Of a stretch of DNA of 64,000 nt, positions 31,705 through 49,709 are shown in pieces. This DNA is from Diacronema lutheri. Its lineage: Eukaryota > Haptophyta > Pavlovophyceae > Pavlovales > Pavlovaceae. The notes beneath the pieces were generated by a model. The model saw only the letters and a program-made list of their open reading frames with translations. It was not told the DNA's origin and did not search any database. Made by a program: the position numbers and the translations under genes. Position 1 is the first letter of the stretch, and the number at the start of each line of letters is the position of its first letter. The stretch is taken from NCBI GenBank assembly GCA_019448385.1, contig JAGTXO010000071.1, positions 62,001-126,000 on the forward strand. The letters are read 5' to 3'.

Positions 31705-32106
31705 TCATGTGCGACGCCTGCGCCCACGCTGCCCGCCGCCTTCGAGCATCGCTCTCGCGCCGTGCTCGATTGCTTGCGCGATGGCGTCGTCGCGCATGCC
31801 CTTCGCCGCGCGCTCGGCACTTAAAACCGAGTGCACTAGCGAGCCAAGCGCGCCTGCGAGCGCCTTGGCCCCCTGCCGCCGCCGGCCGCGCACGGCGGAG
31901 GCGACGGCGAGCGCGGCGAGCGTGACCGCGACGCCGATCGCGATGCCGGCGAGGAGCGGTCGCTCGCATGCGAGGCGCAGAGCGCCGGCCCAGACGGCTG
32001 CACTCGTCTGCACGACCGCACGCGCGCTCGTCCGCGCGACCGCGCGCGCAGTGCGCAGCGCGGGCTTGGCGTAGCGCGTGTGACGGAGCAGCGGCCGGGA
32101 GCGCAT
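31705..32106 (-). CDS. Small membrane protein, unknown
   Basis: 134-codon frame from the ATG at 32106 (MRSRPLLRHTRYAKP) to TGA at 31705. It has an amphipathic basic N-terminus, then one strong membrane helix (LLAGIAIGVAVTLAALAVAS) followed by RGRRRQ, an Ala-rich helix (LVHSVLSAERAAKG) and a basic tail. The AT-richer stretch upstream fits a promoter. It converges on the kinase gene with about 60 bp between stops. The N-terminus could be a plastid or mitochondrial signal. No family recognised. Confidence 0.5.
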   Translation of the reverse strand: MRSRPLLRHTRYAKPALRTARAVARTSARAVVQTSAAVWAGALRLACERPLLAGIAIGVAVTLAALAVASAVRGRRRQGAKALAGALGSLVHSVLSAERAAKGMRDDAIAQAIEHGARAMLEGGGQRGRRRRT

Positions 32107-32413
32107 GCTCGATTTTGAGAGGCACCCAATTTTCAAATTTGGCCGCCCTTGTGCTTCCGTCGAGTTGAAATGGACAGACGTCGGTGACACTCGGCGACGC
32201 CATGACAGCCCGTCGGCACACGGCTTCACGCAATGCCAACATCAAACCACAGGAACTGAACCCTTCACCCATTACCACAAAAAGCGACGCTGGCCACGCC
32301 ATCCGTCCCGCGCGAGGCGGACGCTGCTGGCGCTGCCGAATAACCATTGGGCGGCGCCATCCGCGATGCCAGCGGTGACGGGCATCGACCGGACGCTTGC
32401 GAGCGCGGACGCT

Positions 32414-33034
32414 CTAGTTGAACGGCACGGGGTAGCCGAGGAGCGAGTTGATCATGTACGGGTTGTTGTCGAGCTTCTCGTGCACCATGAGCGCGAGGAT
32501 GCCCATCTGCGCGGCACGGCCCTGGTTGAGCTCGATGTTGCGCTTCTGCTCCTTGGTCTCGTCGTCGAAGTTGTCCCAGCCGAAGTCGATGTAGCCGTTG
32601 CGGAAGTCGCCCGGGAACTCGCCCTCGCCCGTCACGTCCTTCATCACGAAGAGCTCGAGGAAGCCGACGAACGCGACGATCTGCGCGAGGCCCGCCGCCG
32701 GCACGACCTCGAGCGCCTTGAGGCCGGCGGGCACGTCGGCGAAGGGGAGGCCGAACGAGATCTCGCCGGGCAGGCGGATGCCCGCCGCCGTCACGATGTG
32801 GCCGAGCACCGCGAGCATGCAGATGCGGCCGTGCTTCAGCTCGACGTAGCGGAGGCGCTCAAAGCGCTCCTCGTCAGCGTTGTCGAGGAGGCCAAGCGGG
32901 TCGTAGAAGCCGAGCGGCGCGACGACGCCGATTTCCTCCTCGAACGTCATCACCGCCTGCGAGCGCGCCGGCGTGCGCGAGCGGAGCGCCGGGGCCGAGA
33001 AGGCGAGGGCAGCGACGGCGATCTGCGCGAACAT
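32414..33034 (-). CDS. Fucoxanthin chlorophyll a/c light-harvesting protein (FCP/LHC)
   Basis: 206-aa single-exon gene. A short plastid-targeting N-terminus (MFAQIAVAALAFSAPALR) is followed by the mature start around FEEEIGVVAPLGFYDPLGL. Helix 1 has the chlorophyll-binding ERLRYVELKHGRICMLAVLG motif, helix 2 is LAQIVAFVGFLELFVM, and helix 3 is NIELNQGRAAQMGILALMVH, with the paired E..H/N.R ligands. The C-terminus is LLGYPVPFN. Length and order are those of Lhcf-type antenna proteins of haptophytes, diatoms and relatives. Role: light harvesting around photosystem II in the thylakoid. This is the best marker in the window for the type of organism. Codon use is milder than in the mobile element, as expected for a highly expressed host gene. 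Confidence 0.95.
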   Translation of the reverse strand: MFAQIAVAALAFSAPALRSRTPARSQAVMTFEEEIGVVAPLGFYDPLGLLDNADEERFERLRYVELKHGRICMLAVLGHIVTAAGIRLPGEISFGLPFADVPAGLKALEVVPAAGLAQIVAFVGFLELFVMKDVTGEGEFPGDFRNGYIDFGWDNFDDETKEQKRNIELNQGRAAQMGILALMVHEKLDNNPYMINSLLGYPVPFN

Positions 33035-33246
33035 GGTGCAGAAGGAGGGTCGGGCGGGTCGGAGTTCTTAATTTGGAATTACGAAAATATTTCTTTCGCT
33101 TTGGGCGCTCATCAAGGTCGGACGGAGGATGGGCCGGAAAATGGCGATGGGCGAAGGTCAAATGGACTGCTCCACCCACACTCGGGCACACTCAGGGTGA
33201 GCCCCCCCCCGAGGCTCGACGACAGTCCTGCTGCACTCGTATAAAG
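33035..33246. promoter_or_regulatory. FCP promoter region and 3' end of the next minus-strand gene
   Basis: AT-richer sequence with TTAATTTGGAATTACGAAAA about 30-50 bp upstream of the FCP start. It is likely the core promoter and 5' UTR; no firm TATA box is placed. Confidence 0.4.
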
Positions 33247-36200
33247 TCACTCAGCGGACGCCGCGCGCTGCTGCACGACATACTTTGGCGGCACCCTGCG
33301 CAACAGCGGATGGCCGAGCTCGTCCTTGTCGTCGGCGAACGCCACCATGTAGTCGCGCTCGGGCTGGGGCGGCGCGGAGGCGCGCGCGGAGGGGTGAGAT
33401 ACGGCCGCGCGCGGGCACGCACCCGCCCGCGCGCGCGGGCCGCGCACCCTTTGCGAGGGCGGGAAGCCGACGACGGCGTTGTAGAAGCATGTCGAGTCAG
33501 GCCAGAGGGCGAGCACGCGGCTTGAGCGCGCAAACTCGTGCTGCGCGCCGAAGCGCTCGGGCAGCGCAGTGGGCAGCGGCACGACCGCGCGCTCGTGCAC
33601 GCTGTGCTGCGCGGCCGCGCCCTCCGCGCCGTCGTCGTCGCTGACCACATAGTGGCGCGTGGTGGGCACGTGCGAGATGACGGTCGCCAAGATCCACGAC
33701 GTCTCCAAGTCCCCCTCCGAGGACACGTTGGCGGCGACCTTGTGGCCGGGCGCGAGCGCTGCGCCGGCGGCGAGCGGGATCGCGCCGCACAGCGGGCGGA
33801 GGGCCGCGCCGTCTGCAAGCAGCGGCAGCATGGCGGCCTGGTAGTCTGGGTGGGCGGGCGAGAAACGCTGCGCGCCCGATTGCGCAAACGGCGCAAGCAG
33901 CACGCCGCCGCCGCCTGAGGCGCGCGGCGCGGCGGGCGGCGACGGCTTGGGCTGCGCGGCCTCGGCGGCGGCGGCGGCGGCCGGCGCGCGCGGCGCGCCG
34001 CTGAGCGCATGCGGCGGCTTGCCCTGCCCGTAGCCGCTGAGTGCATGCAAAGGTTTGCCCTGCCCGTAGCCGCTGAGTGCATGCAAAGGTTTGCCCTGCC
34101 CGTAGCCGCCGACGCGCGGCGCAGACGCCAGCGCGACCGGGCGCGTCGCGGGCGGCAGGCCGGTGCACGACGCGCCGCTGGCGTGCGGCTTGCGCTGGCC
34201 CTGCGCGCGGGTACGGGGCGCAGGGCGGGGCGCAGGGCGGGGCGCTCAGCCGTCCGAAGCCGCGCGCCGTCGCTGCGCCGGCGAGCGCGCCGCGCGTGCG
34301 GCGCACGCGCGGCGCAGGCAGCGCGCGCGCGCGCGGAATGGCGCAGGCAGCGCGAGCTCGCGCCGGCGCGCACGAGCGGCACGTCGTCCGATTCGTCGTC
34401 CGATACTGCGTCGGAATCAGCGTCGGAATCAGCGTCGGAATCTGTGCGCGCGCCACGGCCACCGCCACCGCCGCCTACCGCCGCGCCGGCCGCGTCGCCG
34501 TTGGCGCCGAGGCTGCGCGGCGCGGGGCGGGCGGGCTGCGGCTGCTGCGCGCGAAGCTCGCCCGGCGCACGCGGTTGTGCCGGCGGCGAGACCTGCGCGA
34601 TGGCAGCCATTGCTGCGGCAGCCATCGTTTTTTTGCGCTTGGCAGGGGGACCGAGCATGCCGCCGCTGCCGACCCCGCCCACGCCACCACCACCATCGCC
34701 CTCGCCGCCGGCGCGCGCGGCCGTGGCGGCGGCGCTACCGGACGCGCCGCGCTTGCCACCGCTCGCGTCCGCGCCCGCGCCGCCGCTGGCGCGCGGGGCC
34801 GAGGCGGCGCGTGCGCTCGCGCCGCCGCGCACGCCGCCGCCGCGGCTCGCGCCGCGCGCGCCGCTGCGCGCGTCGCGCTTCGCCTCGGCGGCGAGCGCCG
34901 CGCTCACGCCGCCATCGTAGGCGTAATTGACATGCCCCGCCGTTACACGGCCCGAACCCGTCATACGCGAGAGGGCAGTCGGGTAAGGTTGCGAGCCGCG
35001 CGGCCGGGCGGTGCCGTCCGCACTGCTGCCGTCCGCGCCGGCGCCGCCGCGGCGCGAACCGCTGCGCTCGGGCCTCTCGCCGCCCGCCGCCGCCCTGGAC
35101 CGCCGCTCCACCGCCATGAGCTCGGCGTCGATGGGCTTTTTAATGTTGGTCAGGTAAAAGTCGTCGCGTAGCACCTGCGCCGGGGCGGGCGGGCGGGCGG
35201 GCGGGCGTGTGGGCGGAGACGCGCGGGCGGAGGGTCGGGGCGGTGCATGTGCGCAAGCAGCGTGCACCCACCCCTTCCCCCCTTGCCTTCCCTGCCGCCC
35301 CCGGGCGCCCCCTGCCCCCCCTTGCCCCCCTTGCCCCTTCCTTGCCTTGGAGTAGGCGTCGAGGAGCTCGTTGATGTGGCCGAGCAGCTCAGCCTCGGAG
35401 GGCAGCTGGCCGCGCACGTAGAGGCGCGACATGACCACGGCCTTCTCGTAGTCCGGCGCGAGCGCCGCGCCCTTGCCCGCGCGCAGGTCGACAAAGTCCG
35501 GCAGCGTGCACAAGCCGGAGCCACTCGGCAGCAACTGCTCGTCGAGAACCATGCCGCGCACAAAGCGGTTGACGTGCTCGAGGTGCTTGTGCGCGGCGGT
35601 GTGGCCGAAGGCCGCCTTGAGGCGGGCGGTGCCTTGCGCCAGGCAGAGGTAGATACCGGACATGTCCGCTCGGAAGAGGAACTGCGCACAGTTAGGCGGG
35701 AAAAGGGGTTTTGAATTCAAGTGGACGGTGGGAAAGCGGTGAGGAGGCGGTGCGGGCAGAGAGCGCCGCCATTGCTGCTCGAGCGGCTAGCACACCCACC
35801 GCCACCTAAGCCCGCCCCGCACGCGCCCATCCCCGCACCGCCCCGCCCCCGCCCCCGCCCACCTCCACCGCCCGCTCGGTGCTCGGGTTCAGCGGCGGGG
35901 CATGGCGGGCGTGTGCGCGCGCAGGCGGGGCGTGGCGGGTGGTCCGCTCGGCGAAGGCGGCGGGCGCAGCCCTGGCGCAGTGGCGGTGGCGGTGGCGGTG
36001 GTGCGCACCTGCGCAAACAGGCCGTGCTGCATTGACTCAGTGGGGCCGCTCAGTGAGATCCACGGCACCTTGGCCCATGCGCCCTTCCCCATTGACGAGC
36101 GCACGGCAAAGCCGCTGCCAACGGCCCGCTGCAGCCCCCGCTCCGTCCGCTCGAGCAGGCGGCACCACGGGTGCTCTTTTGAAAAGCGAGCGGTGCGTGA

Positions 36201-36713
36201 CGAGGAGTTGTATTCGGCCTGAGCGAAAAGTGGCGGGCGGAAGGGGCGTGGCGGGCGAGAGGGGCGGCGTGGTGACGGCGGCGGGGCGTCAGGCGCGGAC
36301 GGGTGCCGCGCGCGGCGGCGGTGGCCGCTCAGCCGCGCGCGGCACGCGCGGCGCCTTGTGCGCGCGGAACGGTGCCGCCCGCTGCGCGCTGCGCGCTGCG
36401 GGCAGCGGGCAGCGCGCGGCACGATGGCGTCGAAGGAGCACGTCGAGCGCCTCACCAGGATCCGTTCGAGACCATCATGCAAGCGCGTCGGCACATCCTC
36501 AGGCGAGGGCAGCTTCAGGCGCAGCTCGACACGCGGCCATTCGCCCACGACACCGCCCCCACCCGGACAGTCCGGCGCGCCGTCCATTGGATCCGCGTGC
36601 GCCGTGCCGTCCGCGGCCTCGCCCTCGTCGTCGCCCGCCGACGCGCTGGGCCGCGTCGCCCGCCGGATGGAGAGCGAGGCGAAGACGGCGAGCCGCTTCT
36701 CGATGGCGCGCGC
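33247..36713 (-). CDS. McrB-N (DUF3578) plus SGF29-like tandem tudor protein, spliced
   Basis: Exons I can place: 36713-36456, 36218-36009, 35681-35346, 35174 to about 34371, about 34060-33448, and 33363-33247. The first three carry a DUF3578/McrB-N-type domain: KGAWAKVPWISL, then FLFRADMSGIYLCLAQGT, the family's G-WA-VPWIA and LF-EDM-G-YL-L-QG motifs. A basic/acidic linker with a nuclear signal (AKRKKTMA) follows. The last exons carry the SGF29 C-terminal double tudor: VAANVSSEGDLETSWILATV, HYVVSDDD, RVLALWPDSTCFYNAVV and YMVAFADDKDE. SGF29 reads H3K4me in the SAGA complex. The intron 35175-35345 is GC-AG; the others placed are GT-AG. The 5' end is unclear: the first exon has a good acceptor (TTTGTTCAG), so more sequence lies upstream, and it may even be spliced to the CHD gene. 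MDGAPD at 36587 is an alternative start. Confidence 0.7.
34010..34100 (-). repeat. 36-bp tandem repeat, about 2.5 units
   Basis: Reads SGYGQGKPLHAL per unit in the frame of the tudor exon, close to the predicted exon start, so it may be partly coding. Confidence 0.7.
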
Positions 36714-36720
36714 CTGAACA

Positions 36721-36945
36721 AAGGGCAGGGCAGGAGGGGCAGGGGCAGGGGGGGGCAGGGCAGGGGAAGCAGGGCAGGAGGGGCAGGGCAGGGGGGGGCA
36801 GGGCAGGGGGGGCAGGGCAGGGGGGGCACAGGGGCAGGAGGGGCAGGGCAGGAGGGGCAGGGGCAGGGCAGAGCAGGGGCAGGGCAGGGGCAGGGGCAGG
36901 GCAGGGGCAGGGCAGGGGCAGGGGCAGGGCAGAGGCAGGGAGGTA
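36721..36945. repeat. GGGGCA/GGGCA minisatellite
   Basis: Irregular tandem repeat of 5-6-bp units, pyrimidine-rich on the gene strand, directly upstream of a predicted splice acceptor. It probably forms much of an intron or the gap between the CHD and tudor genes. Confidence 0.85.
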
Positions 36946-37045
36946 CAGGCGTGCGACACAACGGGGTGGGCGCAACGGGGTGGGCGCAACGGCGAACGCG
37001 AGGGCACAGGCGCGAGCGGCTTGCTTGCGCCGCCGGCAGCGATGG

Positions 37046-44383
<7,338 letters not shown>

Positions 44384-44505
44384 CACCGGCGCGTCACTCG
44401 CGCACAGCGCCCCCTCTCCACCCTCGCCCCCGTCGACGGCGCGGCGAGAGCGGGATCGCGCCAGTCCGAGTTCCCGCGACAGCAGGTCAGTCAGACGGTG
44501 GAGGG
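44384..44505. promoter_or_regulatory. Shared divergent promoter of CHD and the FN3 membrane gene
   Basis: The two start codons face away from each other with 122 bp between them, so both 5' UTRs and core promoters must fit here. No TATA box seen. Confidence 0.6.
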
Positions 44506-47500
44506 ATGGATCCCGGCCGCGCAATGAAAGGCGGCGACTTCCTGAGACTCGTCGACGAGGCGGAGGAGGGTGGCGCGGGTGGCGCGCACGCTGGCGGTGG
44601 CGGCGCGGCGCTGGACGAGGAGGTGGCACGTGCGCGCGCGCCGTACGATGGCGCGGCACCTGCGCCCGCCGACGACGCGCCGCGGCCTGCCGGCGCGTCG
44701 TTGCGCGCCGTTGGCGCGCCCGCGCGCGCGCGCTCGTGGCTACTGCTGCGCCTGCTCGTCGCCTTTGCGCTCGGTGCGGCGCTTGCGCTCGCGGTTCAAC
44801 ACGCACTGGCGATCTACGGCGCGCGCCGCGCGGCGGCGCGTCCCACCAGCCCGCGCGTCGCCGGCGTGCTCGCGTCCACGCTCGTGCCCGCGCCCGCGGC
44901 AGCGCCCGAGCCGCCGCTGCTCGTCTCCGCGACGGAGCACGCGCTCGTGCTCGACGCGCGCGCGGCGAGCTTGCCCGCACGTTCGTCTGCCGCTCACGCG
45001 GCGGGCAGCGGCGCGGCTGCGCGCCGCGCCGTGCGCCCGCCTGGCGACGGCACGCCGCAGGCCGACGCGTCCGCCGCGCTCGCGATCGAAGTTCGCCTCG
45101 CGCCGGTGGATGCAGCGGGCGCGGAGCGGATGGACGAGCTCGCCGTCATCACCGCGCGCGCCGATGGCCACGCCCTCGCCCTCCTCTCCTTCGCGCCGCT
45201 GCGCGCCGGTGCGCTGCACTGCGCCCGCGCGCGCGCGCTTCGCGCCGCGCGCGCCGGCGGAGGCGACGGAGGCGGCGGCGGGGCGCGCGGCGAGTGGAGC
45301 GAATGGTCGGGCTGCCGGCTCGTGCGCACCGCGCCGCTCGCCTTGCTCGACGCGCCCGCGCCGCCGGAGCTCGTCGCCTCGTCGAGCGCCGCGCTGCGCG
45401 TCGCGTGGGCGCCGCCCAACGCGCACGGCGCCGCGATCGCCGGTTACGAGATGCGCGCAAGCCGTTACGCGTGGGTCGAGCGGCTCGCCTGCGAGCTGGG
45501 CGAGCCGACGTGCGAGCGCGAGACGTGCGCCCCGCTCGAAAACGCCGACGCGCGCGCGGCGGACGCGTCGGTTGGCGGCAACGCGGCAAGCGACGGCGGC
45601 GCGGCGGGCGGAGCGGCCAGCGGCGACGTGCGCCCGCCCGAGCTCGGCGCCGCGGTGCGCGCGCACGTGCTCGGCAATTGGTCGCTGCACCGCGTGGGCG
45701 GGTACACGGTGAACGAGTTTCACGCGTCGCTCTCGCGGCCTGCGTGCGTCGGCTCGCAGCCAAACTCGGGGTGTTGCGGGTTGCGCTGCTGGTGTTACCG
45801 TTGGGAATGTTGCAGGAAGACCTCACAGCTGCTCGCGGTCGAGCCGGTCGTGCTGCGCCTCGGCGCCGGCGCGCGCGTCGATGGGCCGGAGCGCGCCGCG
45901 CCCGTCGCCGCCGACGCCGACGCGCGCGCGGTCGGCGCCGACGCCGGCGCCGACGCCGGCGCCGACGCGCACGCACGCGCGCCGGCCAATTCGACCGTTT
46001 GGCACCAGGCCGTGCGCTTCGTGGCGGGTGAGGCACCAAGCGTAATTGGGCTGGTGGGCGGGAGCGAGGCGTTGCCGCTCGCCAGCGCCGACGGCGATCT
46101 GTCGGCACTCGTCGACGCGGACGGCGGCGCGGCCGGCGCGGACGGCGGCGTGCGCTGGCCGCGCGGCGGAGGCGGCGGTGCGAGCTGGTGGCTGCGCCCG
46201 CGCGGCGCGGCGCGTGGCGCGCGCGCGTCTGACGGCGCCGGCGAGCCGCACACGCCGCCGCCGCCGCCGCCACCGCCGCCGCCACGCCCGCTGCAACGGC
46301 GGTCGCATGTCGCGGACACCGCAGGCGCGCGCGGCGACGGCGGCGACGGCGGCGACGGCGGCGTGTCGCGCGACGGCGCGGGCGGGCCCTCGGCGGCGGC
46401 TGCTGCCGGGCTCGCGCCCGGCGCGTCGACGGGCGCGCCCAATGCGGTGGTAGGCTGGGCGGCGCTGCGGTCAGAGCTGCCATTGACGGTTGGCCTTGAT
46501 GGCCTTCTCCCCTCCCTCCCCATCTCCGTGCAGCTGCGCGCCTGCTCGCGTCTCGGCTGCTCGGCGTGGTCCGCCCCCGCCCTCTTCACAACCGACGGCG
46601 GCGCGGACGTGCGTCCGCCCGCGCCGCCGCGCGCGCTGCGCATCGCCGGCGCGCGCGCGGACGAGGCGGACGTTGAGTGGGCCTGGTCGCCTGAGCTGGG
46701 GAACGGCGCGCAGCCGCTCGGCTTCGAAGTGGAGGCGGCGCTCGTCGTGGCCGCGCGCCCGCGCGCGCGCGAGCGCGCAGCGGACGACGCGGCGGGCGGC
46801 GCGGCCACCGGCGAGAGCGCGGCGTGGCTGTGGGTACTCGACGACGCGGCGGCGGCTCAACTCGAGTCCACGGGCTGCGCGGAGACGCGCGCGGCTGCCG
46901 CGCCCTTGACGGACCGTAATGACACGTCCGCGCCGCCCGTCCGCGCCGCCGACGCGGACGACGCCGCCGCCGACGATGCCGCCGACGCCGCCTTGGCGTC
47001 CGCCGACGACGACGTCACGCTGTGCGCCGCGGGCTGGGTGGCGGTGCCGGACACTGCGCGCTCCGCACTCGTGCGCGGCTCGCGTCGCGCCGCGACCGTC
47101 CGCTCGCTCAGCGCGGATGTCACGTACGCGGTACGCGTGCGAGCGTTAACGTCCGCCGGCAACGGCGAGTGGGCGTCCGCCGTCCTCGCACGCACGACGC
47201 GCTCGCGGCCGCCGCGCCCGCCGGTGCGCCTCCGCGGCGTCGGTGGCGGCCCGAGCGGCGCCGTCGCGAGCGACGCGCTCGACGTCGTGTGGGAGGCGGG
47301 CGCGGAGGCGGCGGGTGTGGACGCGCTCCCCGTGGGCGGGTTCGAGGTGCAGTTACGCGCCGCTGTCGCACCGTCCGTTACGCACCTGCCGCCAGCCGAG
47401 GGGGCGGTGGCGGCAGCGGCGGCGATCGCTGCAGATGTGGGTGGGACGGGCGGGGCAACGCGCACTTCGCCGCCCGCGCCCTCTCAGCGCAACACCTCCG

Positions 47501-48015
47501 CCGTGCCCGCCCTGACGCCCGCCGCACCCGCCGCACCCGCCGATTGGGCGGCGGGCTGCACCACCCACGGTCCGGCCGCGCCGGCTGGCTGCCGGATTGA
47601 CGGGCTCACGCCCGGCACGCAGTACGAGCTACGCGTGCGCGCGCGCTCAGACGCGGGCTGGGGAGAGTGGAGCGCGCCGCCGGCGCGAGCGAGCACCGCG
47701 CCGCCGTCCGCGTGCGGCTGCGCTTCCGATCTCGGGCTGCTCGGCGACGTGCCCACCTTCCATGCGCGCTTCAAGGCGTGCGGCCAGCGCTGCTGGGCGG
47801 AGCGGCCATGCACCCTCGACTGCACGCTGCGCGAGACGCACCTCTCGCCCGCGTGCGCCGGCTGCCATGCGGACGTCGCCGCGTGCACGCGCGCGCACTG
47901 CACGCGCCCGTGCATGTTCAGCTCGGCGTCGGCGCGCTGCATCGGCTGCTCGGTCGAGCACTGCCGGCCCGCGCTCGTCACGTGCGCGGGCATCGCCGAG
48001 GCACTGCTGCCGTGA
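44506..48015 (+). CDS. Type II membrane protein with fibronectin III-like domains
   Basis: Single open frame of 1169 aa. Start ATG at 44506 (MDPGRAMKGGDFLRL); a second in-frame ATG is six codons on. An acidic cytoplasmic N-terminus is followed by one strong membrane helix (about residues 74-100, SWLLLRLLVAFALGAALALA). The rest should be luminal or outside. Several FN3-like modules follow: GEWSEWSGC with PELVASSSAALRVAWAPPN; AWSAPALF with PRALRIAGARADEADVEWAW; VRALTSAGNGEWASAV; VRARSDAGWGEWSAP. The G-W-S strand ends are typical of FN3. The C-terminus is a Cys-rich module of about 100 residues with some 16 cysteines (CAGCHADVAACTRAHC). A low-GC insert at about 45725-45835 (PNSGCCGLRCWCYRWECC) breaks the style and could be an intron or an exon insert. 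Role unknown; cell-surface or Golgi adhesion is a guess. Confidence 0.75.
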   Translation: MDPGRAMKGGDFLRLVDEAEEGGAGGAHAGGGGAALDEEVARARAPYDGAAPAPADDAPRPAGASLRAVGAPARARSWLLLRLLVAFALGAALALAVQHALAIYGARRAAARPTSPRVAGVLASTLVPAPAAAPEPPLLVSATEHALVLDARAASLPARSSAAHAAGSGAAARRAVRPPGDGTPQADASAALAIEVRLAPVDAAGAERMDELAVITARADGHALALLSFAPLRAGALHCARARALRAARAGGGDGGGGGARGEWSEWSGCRLVRTAPLALLDAPAPPELVASSSAALRVAWAPPNAHGAAIAGYEMRASRYAWVERLACELGEPTCERETCAPLENADARAADASVGGNAASDGGAAGGAASGDVRPPELGAAVRAHVLGNWSLHRVGGYTVNEFHASLSRPACVGSQPNSGCCGLRCWCYRWECCRKTSQLLAVEPVVLRLGAGARVDGPERAAPVAADADARAVGADAGADAGADAHARAPANSTVWHQAVRFVAGEAPSVIGLVGGSEALPLASADGDLSALVDADGGAAGADGGVRWPRGGGGGASWWLRPRGAARGARASDGAGEPHTPPPPPPPPPPRPLQRRSHVADTAGARGDGGDGGDGGVSRDGAGGPSAAAAAGLAPGASTGAPNAVVGWAALRSELPLTVGLDGLLPSLPISVQLRACSRLGCSAWSAPALFTTDGGADVRPPAPPRALRIAGARADEADVEWAWSPELGNGAQPLGFEVEAALVVAARPRARERAADDAAGGAATGESAAWLWVLDDAAAAQLESTGCAETRAAAAPLTDRNDTSAPPVRAADADDAAADDAADAALASADDDVTLCAAGWVAVPDTARSALVRGSRRAATVRSLSADVTYAVRVRALTSAGNGEWASAVLARTTRSRPPRPPVRLRGVGGGPSGAVASDALDVVWEAGAEAAGVDALPVGGFEVQLRAAVAPSVTHLPPAEGAVAAAAAIAADVGGTGGATRTSPPAPSQRNTSAVPALTPAAPAAPADWAAGCTTHGPAAPAGCRIDGLTPGTQYELRVRARSDAGWGEWSAPPARASTAPPSACGCASDLGLLGDVPTFHARFKACGQRCWAERPCTLDCTLRETHLSPACAGCHADVAACTRAHCTRPCMFSSASARCIGCSVEHCRPALVTCAGIAEALLP

Positions 48016-48171
48016 GGGGCGCGGGTTGGGTCCGGGGGTTGTTTGTGAGCTGGAAAAGGGAACGGACTAGTTGTCATTGGAACTTCCTTTCGAGGGAGCG
48101 CAACCACTTAGAATGTCGGATGCACTATATACGGCGCGGTCCGGGCTGGTCCGGCCAGTGTAAGGCTGAGA

Positions 48172-48189
48172 GTACGACCCGGGTCGTAC
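48172..48189. repeat. 18-bp perfect palindrome near the element left end
   Basis: GTACGACCCGGGTCGTAC lies 46 bp inside copy 2, within the 74 bp missing from copy 1. The missing segment is bounded by GGCT/CGCT, so copy 1 probably lost it by deletion between short repeats. It could be a binding site for a replication or transposition protein. Confidence 0.7.
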
Positions 48190-48792
48190 AATCAAGGGTT
48201 AAAAGCCAGCCAATGAGCGCTCGAGGGGTCGGGGCGAGGCTTATGACGAGCCTAGGACCGAGACACCCTCCTGACCGGCCGATTTGGAGTAGAATTCGGG
48301 GTCGAGCGGGCGCGGCGGACGGAGGGCCCGAGCCGGGCCGACGGAGGGTCCGACCCCGGAATGCGGGCGACCGGAAGGGCTTGGGTGATTTACGCCTAGT
48401 AGAATAGAATGGCGGATTCCGGGGGGGCTCGCAACTGGCATCGCGCAAGCTGAGGCCCCCTGACTGACCGGACCGCGCCGAGTGCGCGTGCACCCCGTGG
48501 AGGGCGCGGCCAGTCGGACACTCTTCGCGACTGAGCTCGCCGCGGCATACCGTGCGCTGCGCCGGCGCGCTACTTGCCGTTGGCCGAGCTGCGGGTGTTG
48601 CGCACCGCCGTGTTGCGCAGCCAGCGGCTGGATGCGCCGGTGGCCGGAACCTTGGCGCGCTTTGGCTAAGCGACCTCGGCCTGCACAGACTCGAACGCGT
48701 GCGTAAACTCGAGGCGTTGCAGGTGGCGAGCACGTGAGTTCGCGTAGGAGGTCTTGTACTCGGTGGCCTGACTGTCGACCGACGAGAGCTTG

Positions 48793-48843
48793 GGCGAGTT
48801 CGGCGGCACGTTGGCTCACTTGGGCTCGGTGCGCGGCTCTGCC

Positions 48844-48876
<33 letters not shown>

Positions 48877-49709
48877 CTTCGGACTCGCTGCCCGGCTCTG
48901 CCTGTGCGGGCGCGATGCACTCGGACTCGATGCCCGGCTCTGCCTTCGTGGGCGCGGTCGCGGGCACGGGCGCGCCCTCGACCCCGTCGCGGTTGAAGAC
49001 ATCGAACTCGACGCACACGCCGTGGTCCTTGAAGTCGGTGGCCTCGCTGTCGTTCGCGTAAGCCTCGGGCGAACTCGCAACGAGCGACGACATCTCGGCG
49101 TGGAGCCAGCACATCTCATGCTGCACCGCGTGTTCAGGTTCTCGAGCGCTCCGTTGAAAGAGTCACTCTCACCGAGGCGCTCGCTGCACCACACCAGATA
49201 GCCATCGAGCTTGTGAGCGTGCTCGTGCGCCCGTGCGAGGTCCTTGGAGAGCGCGTCGGCGCGCGCGCACATGCCGTCGCATGACATGGCCGGTGTCATG
49301 CTGTGCTTCCAAGGCCTGGTGCTCGGCGTTGAGCGTGTCGTGATCCTCGCGAACGAGCTGCAACCAGCTGCAGCAGCCGCGCGACGCCGCTGTCGCCGAC
49401 GATGCGCTGGAGCATGTGGCCCATGAGGTGTGCGCGGCACGTGGCGAGCGCCACATTTTTGCGCAGCAGCGCGAGGATCCGGGCGCCGCGGACGAGCCGG
49501 CCCATGCACTTGAGCGCGTAGATTCGGCCGCACATGCACGCGCCGACGACCGAGTCGGCGGGCCCGCCGTCGAGCCAAAAGTTGGCCTCGGCCGCATCGC
49601 GGCGGCGGGCGACGCGCTGAAGGATGCGCACGCGGTAGTGCCGGTCGACGAGCAGCTCGTCGCCGAAGATCTCGTCGGGCAGCAGCTCGGAGACGTTCTG
49701 GGGGTACAT
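48793..49709 (-). CDS. Coiled-coil/acidic element protein (copy 2)
   Basis: Same protein as in copy 1, starting at the ATG at 49709, with the same frame structure. Only two or three bases differ across the gene. Shared decay or shared unusual splicing before duplication is implied. Confidence 0.45.
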
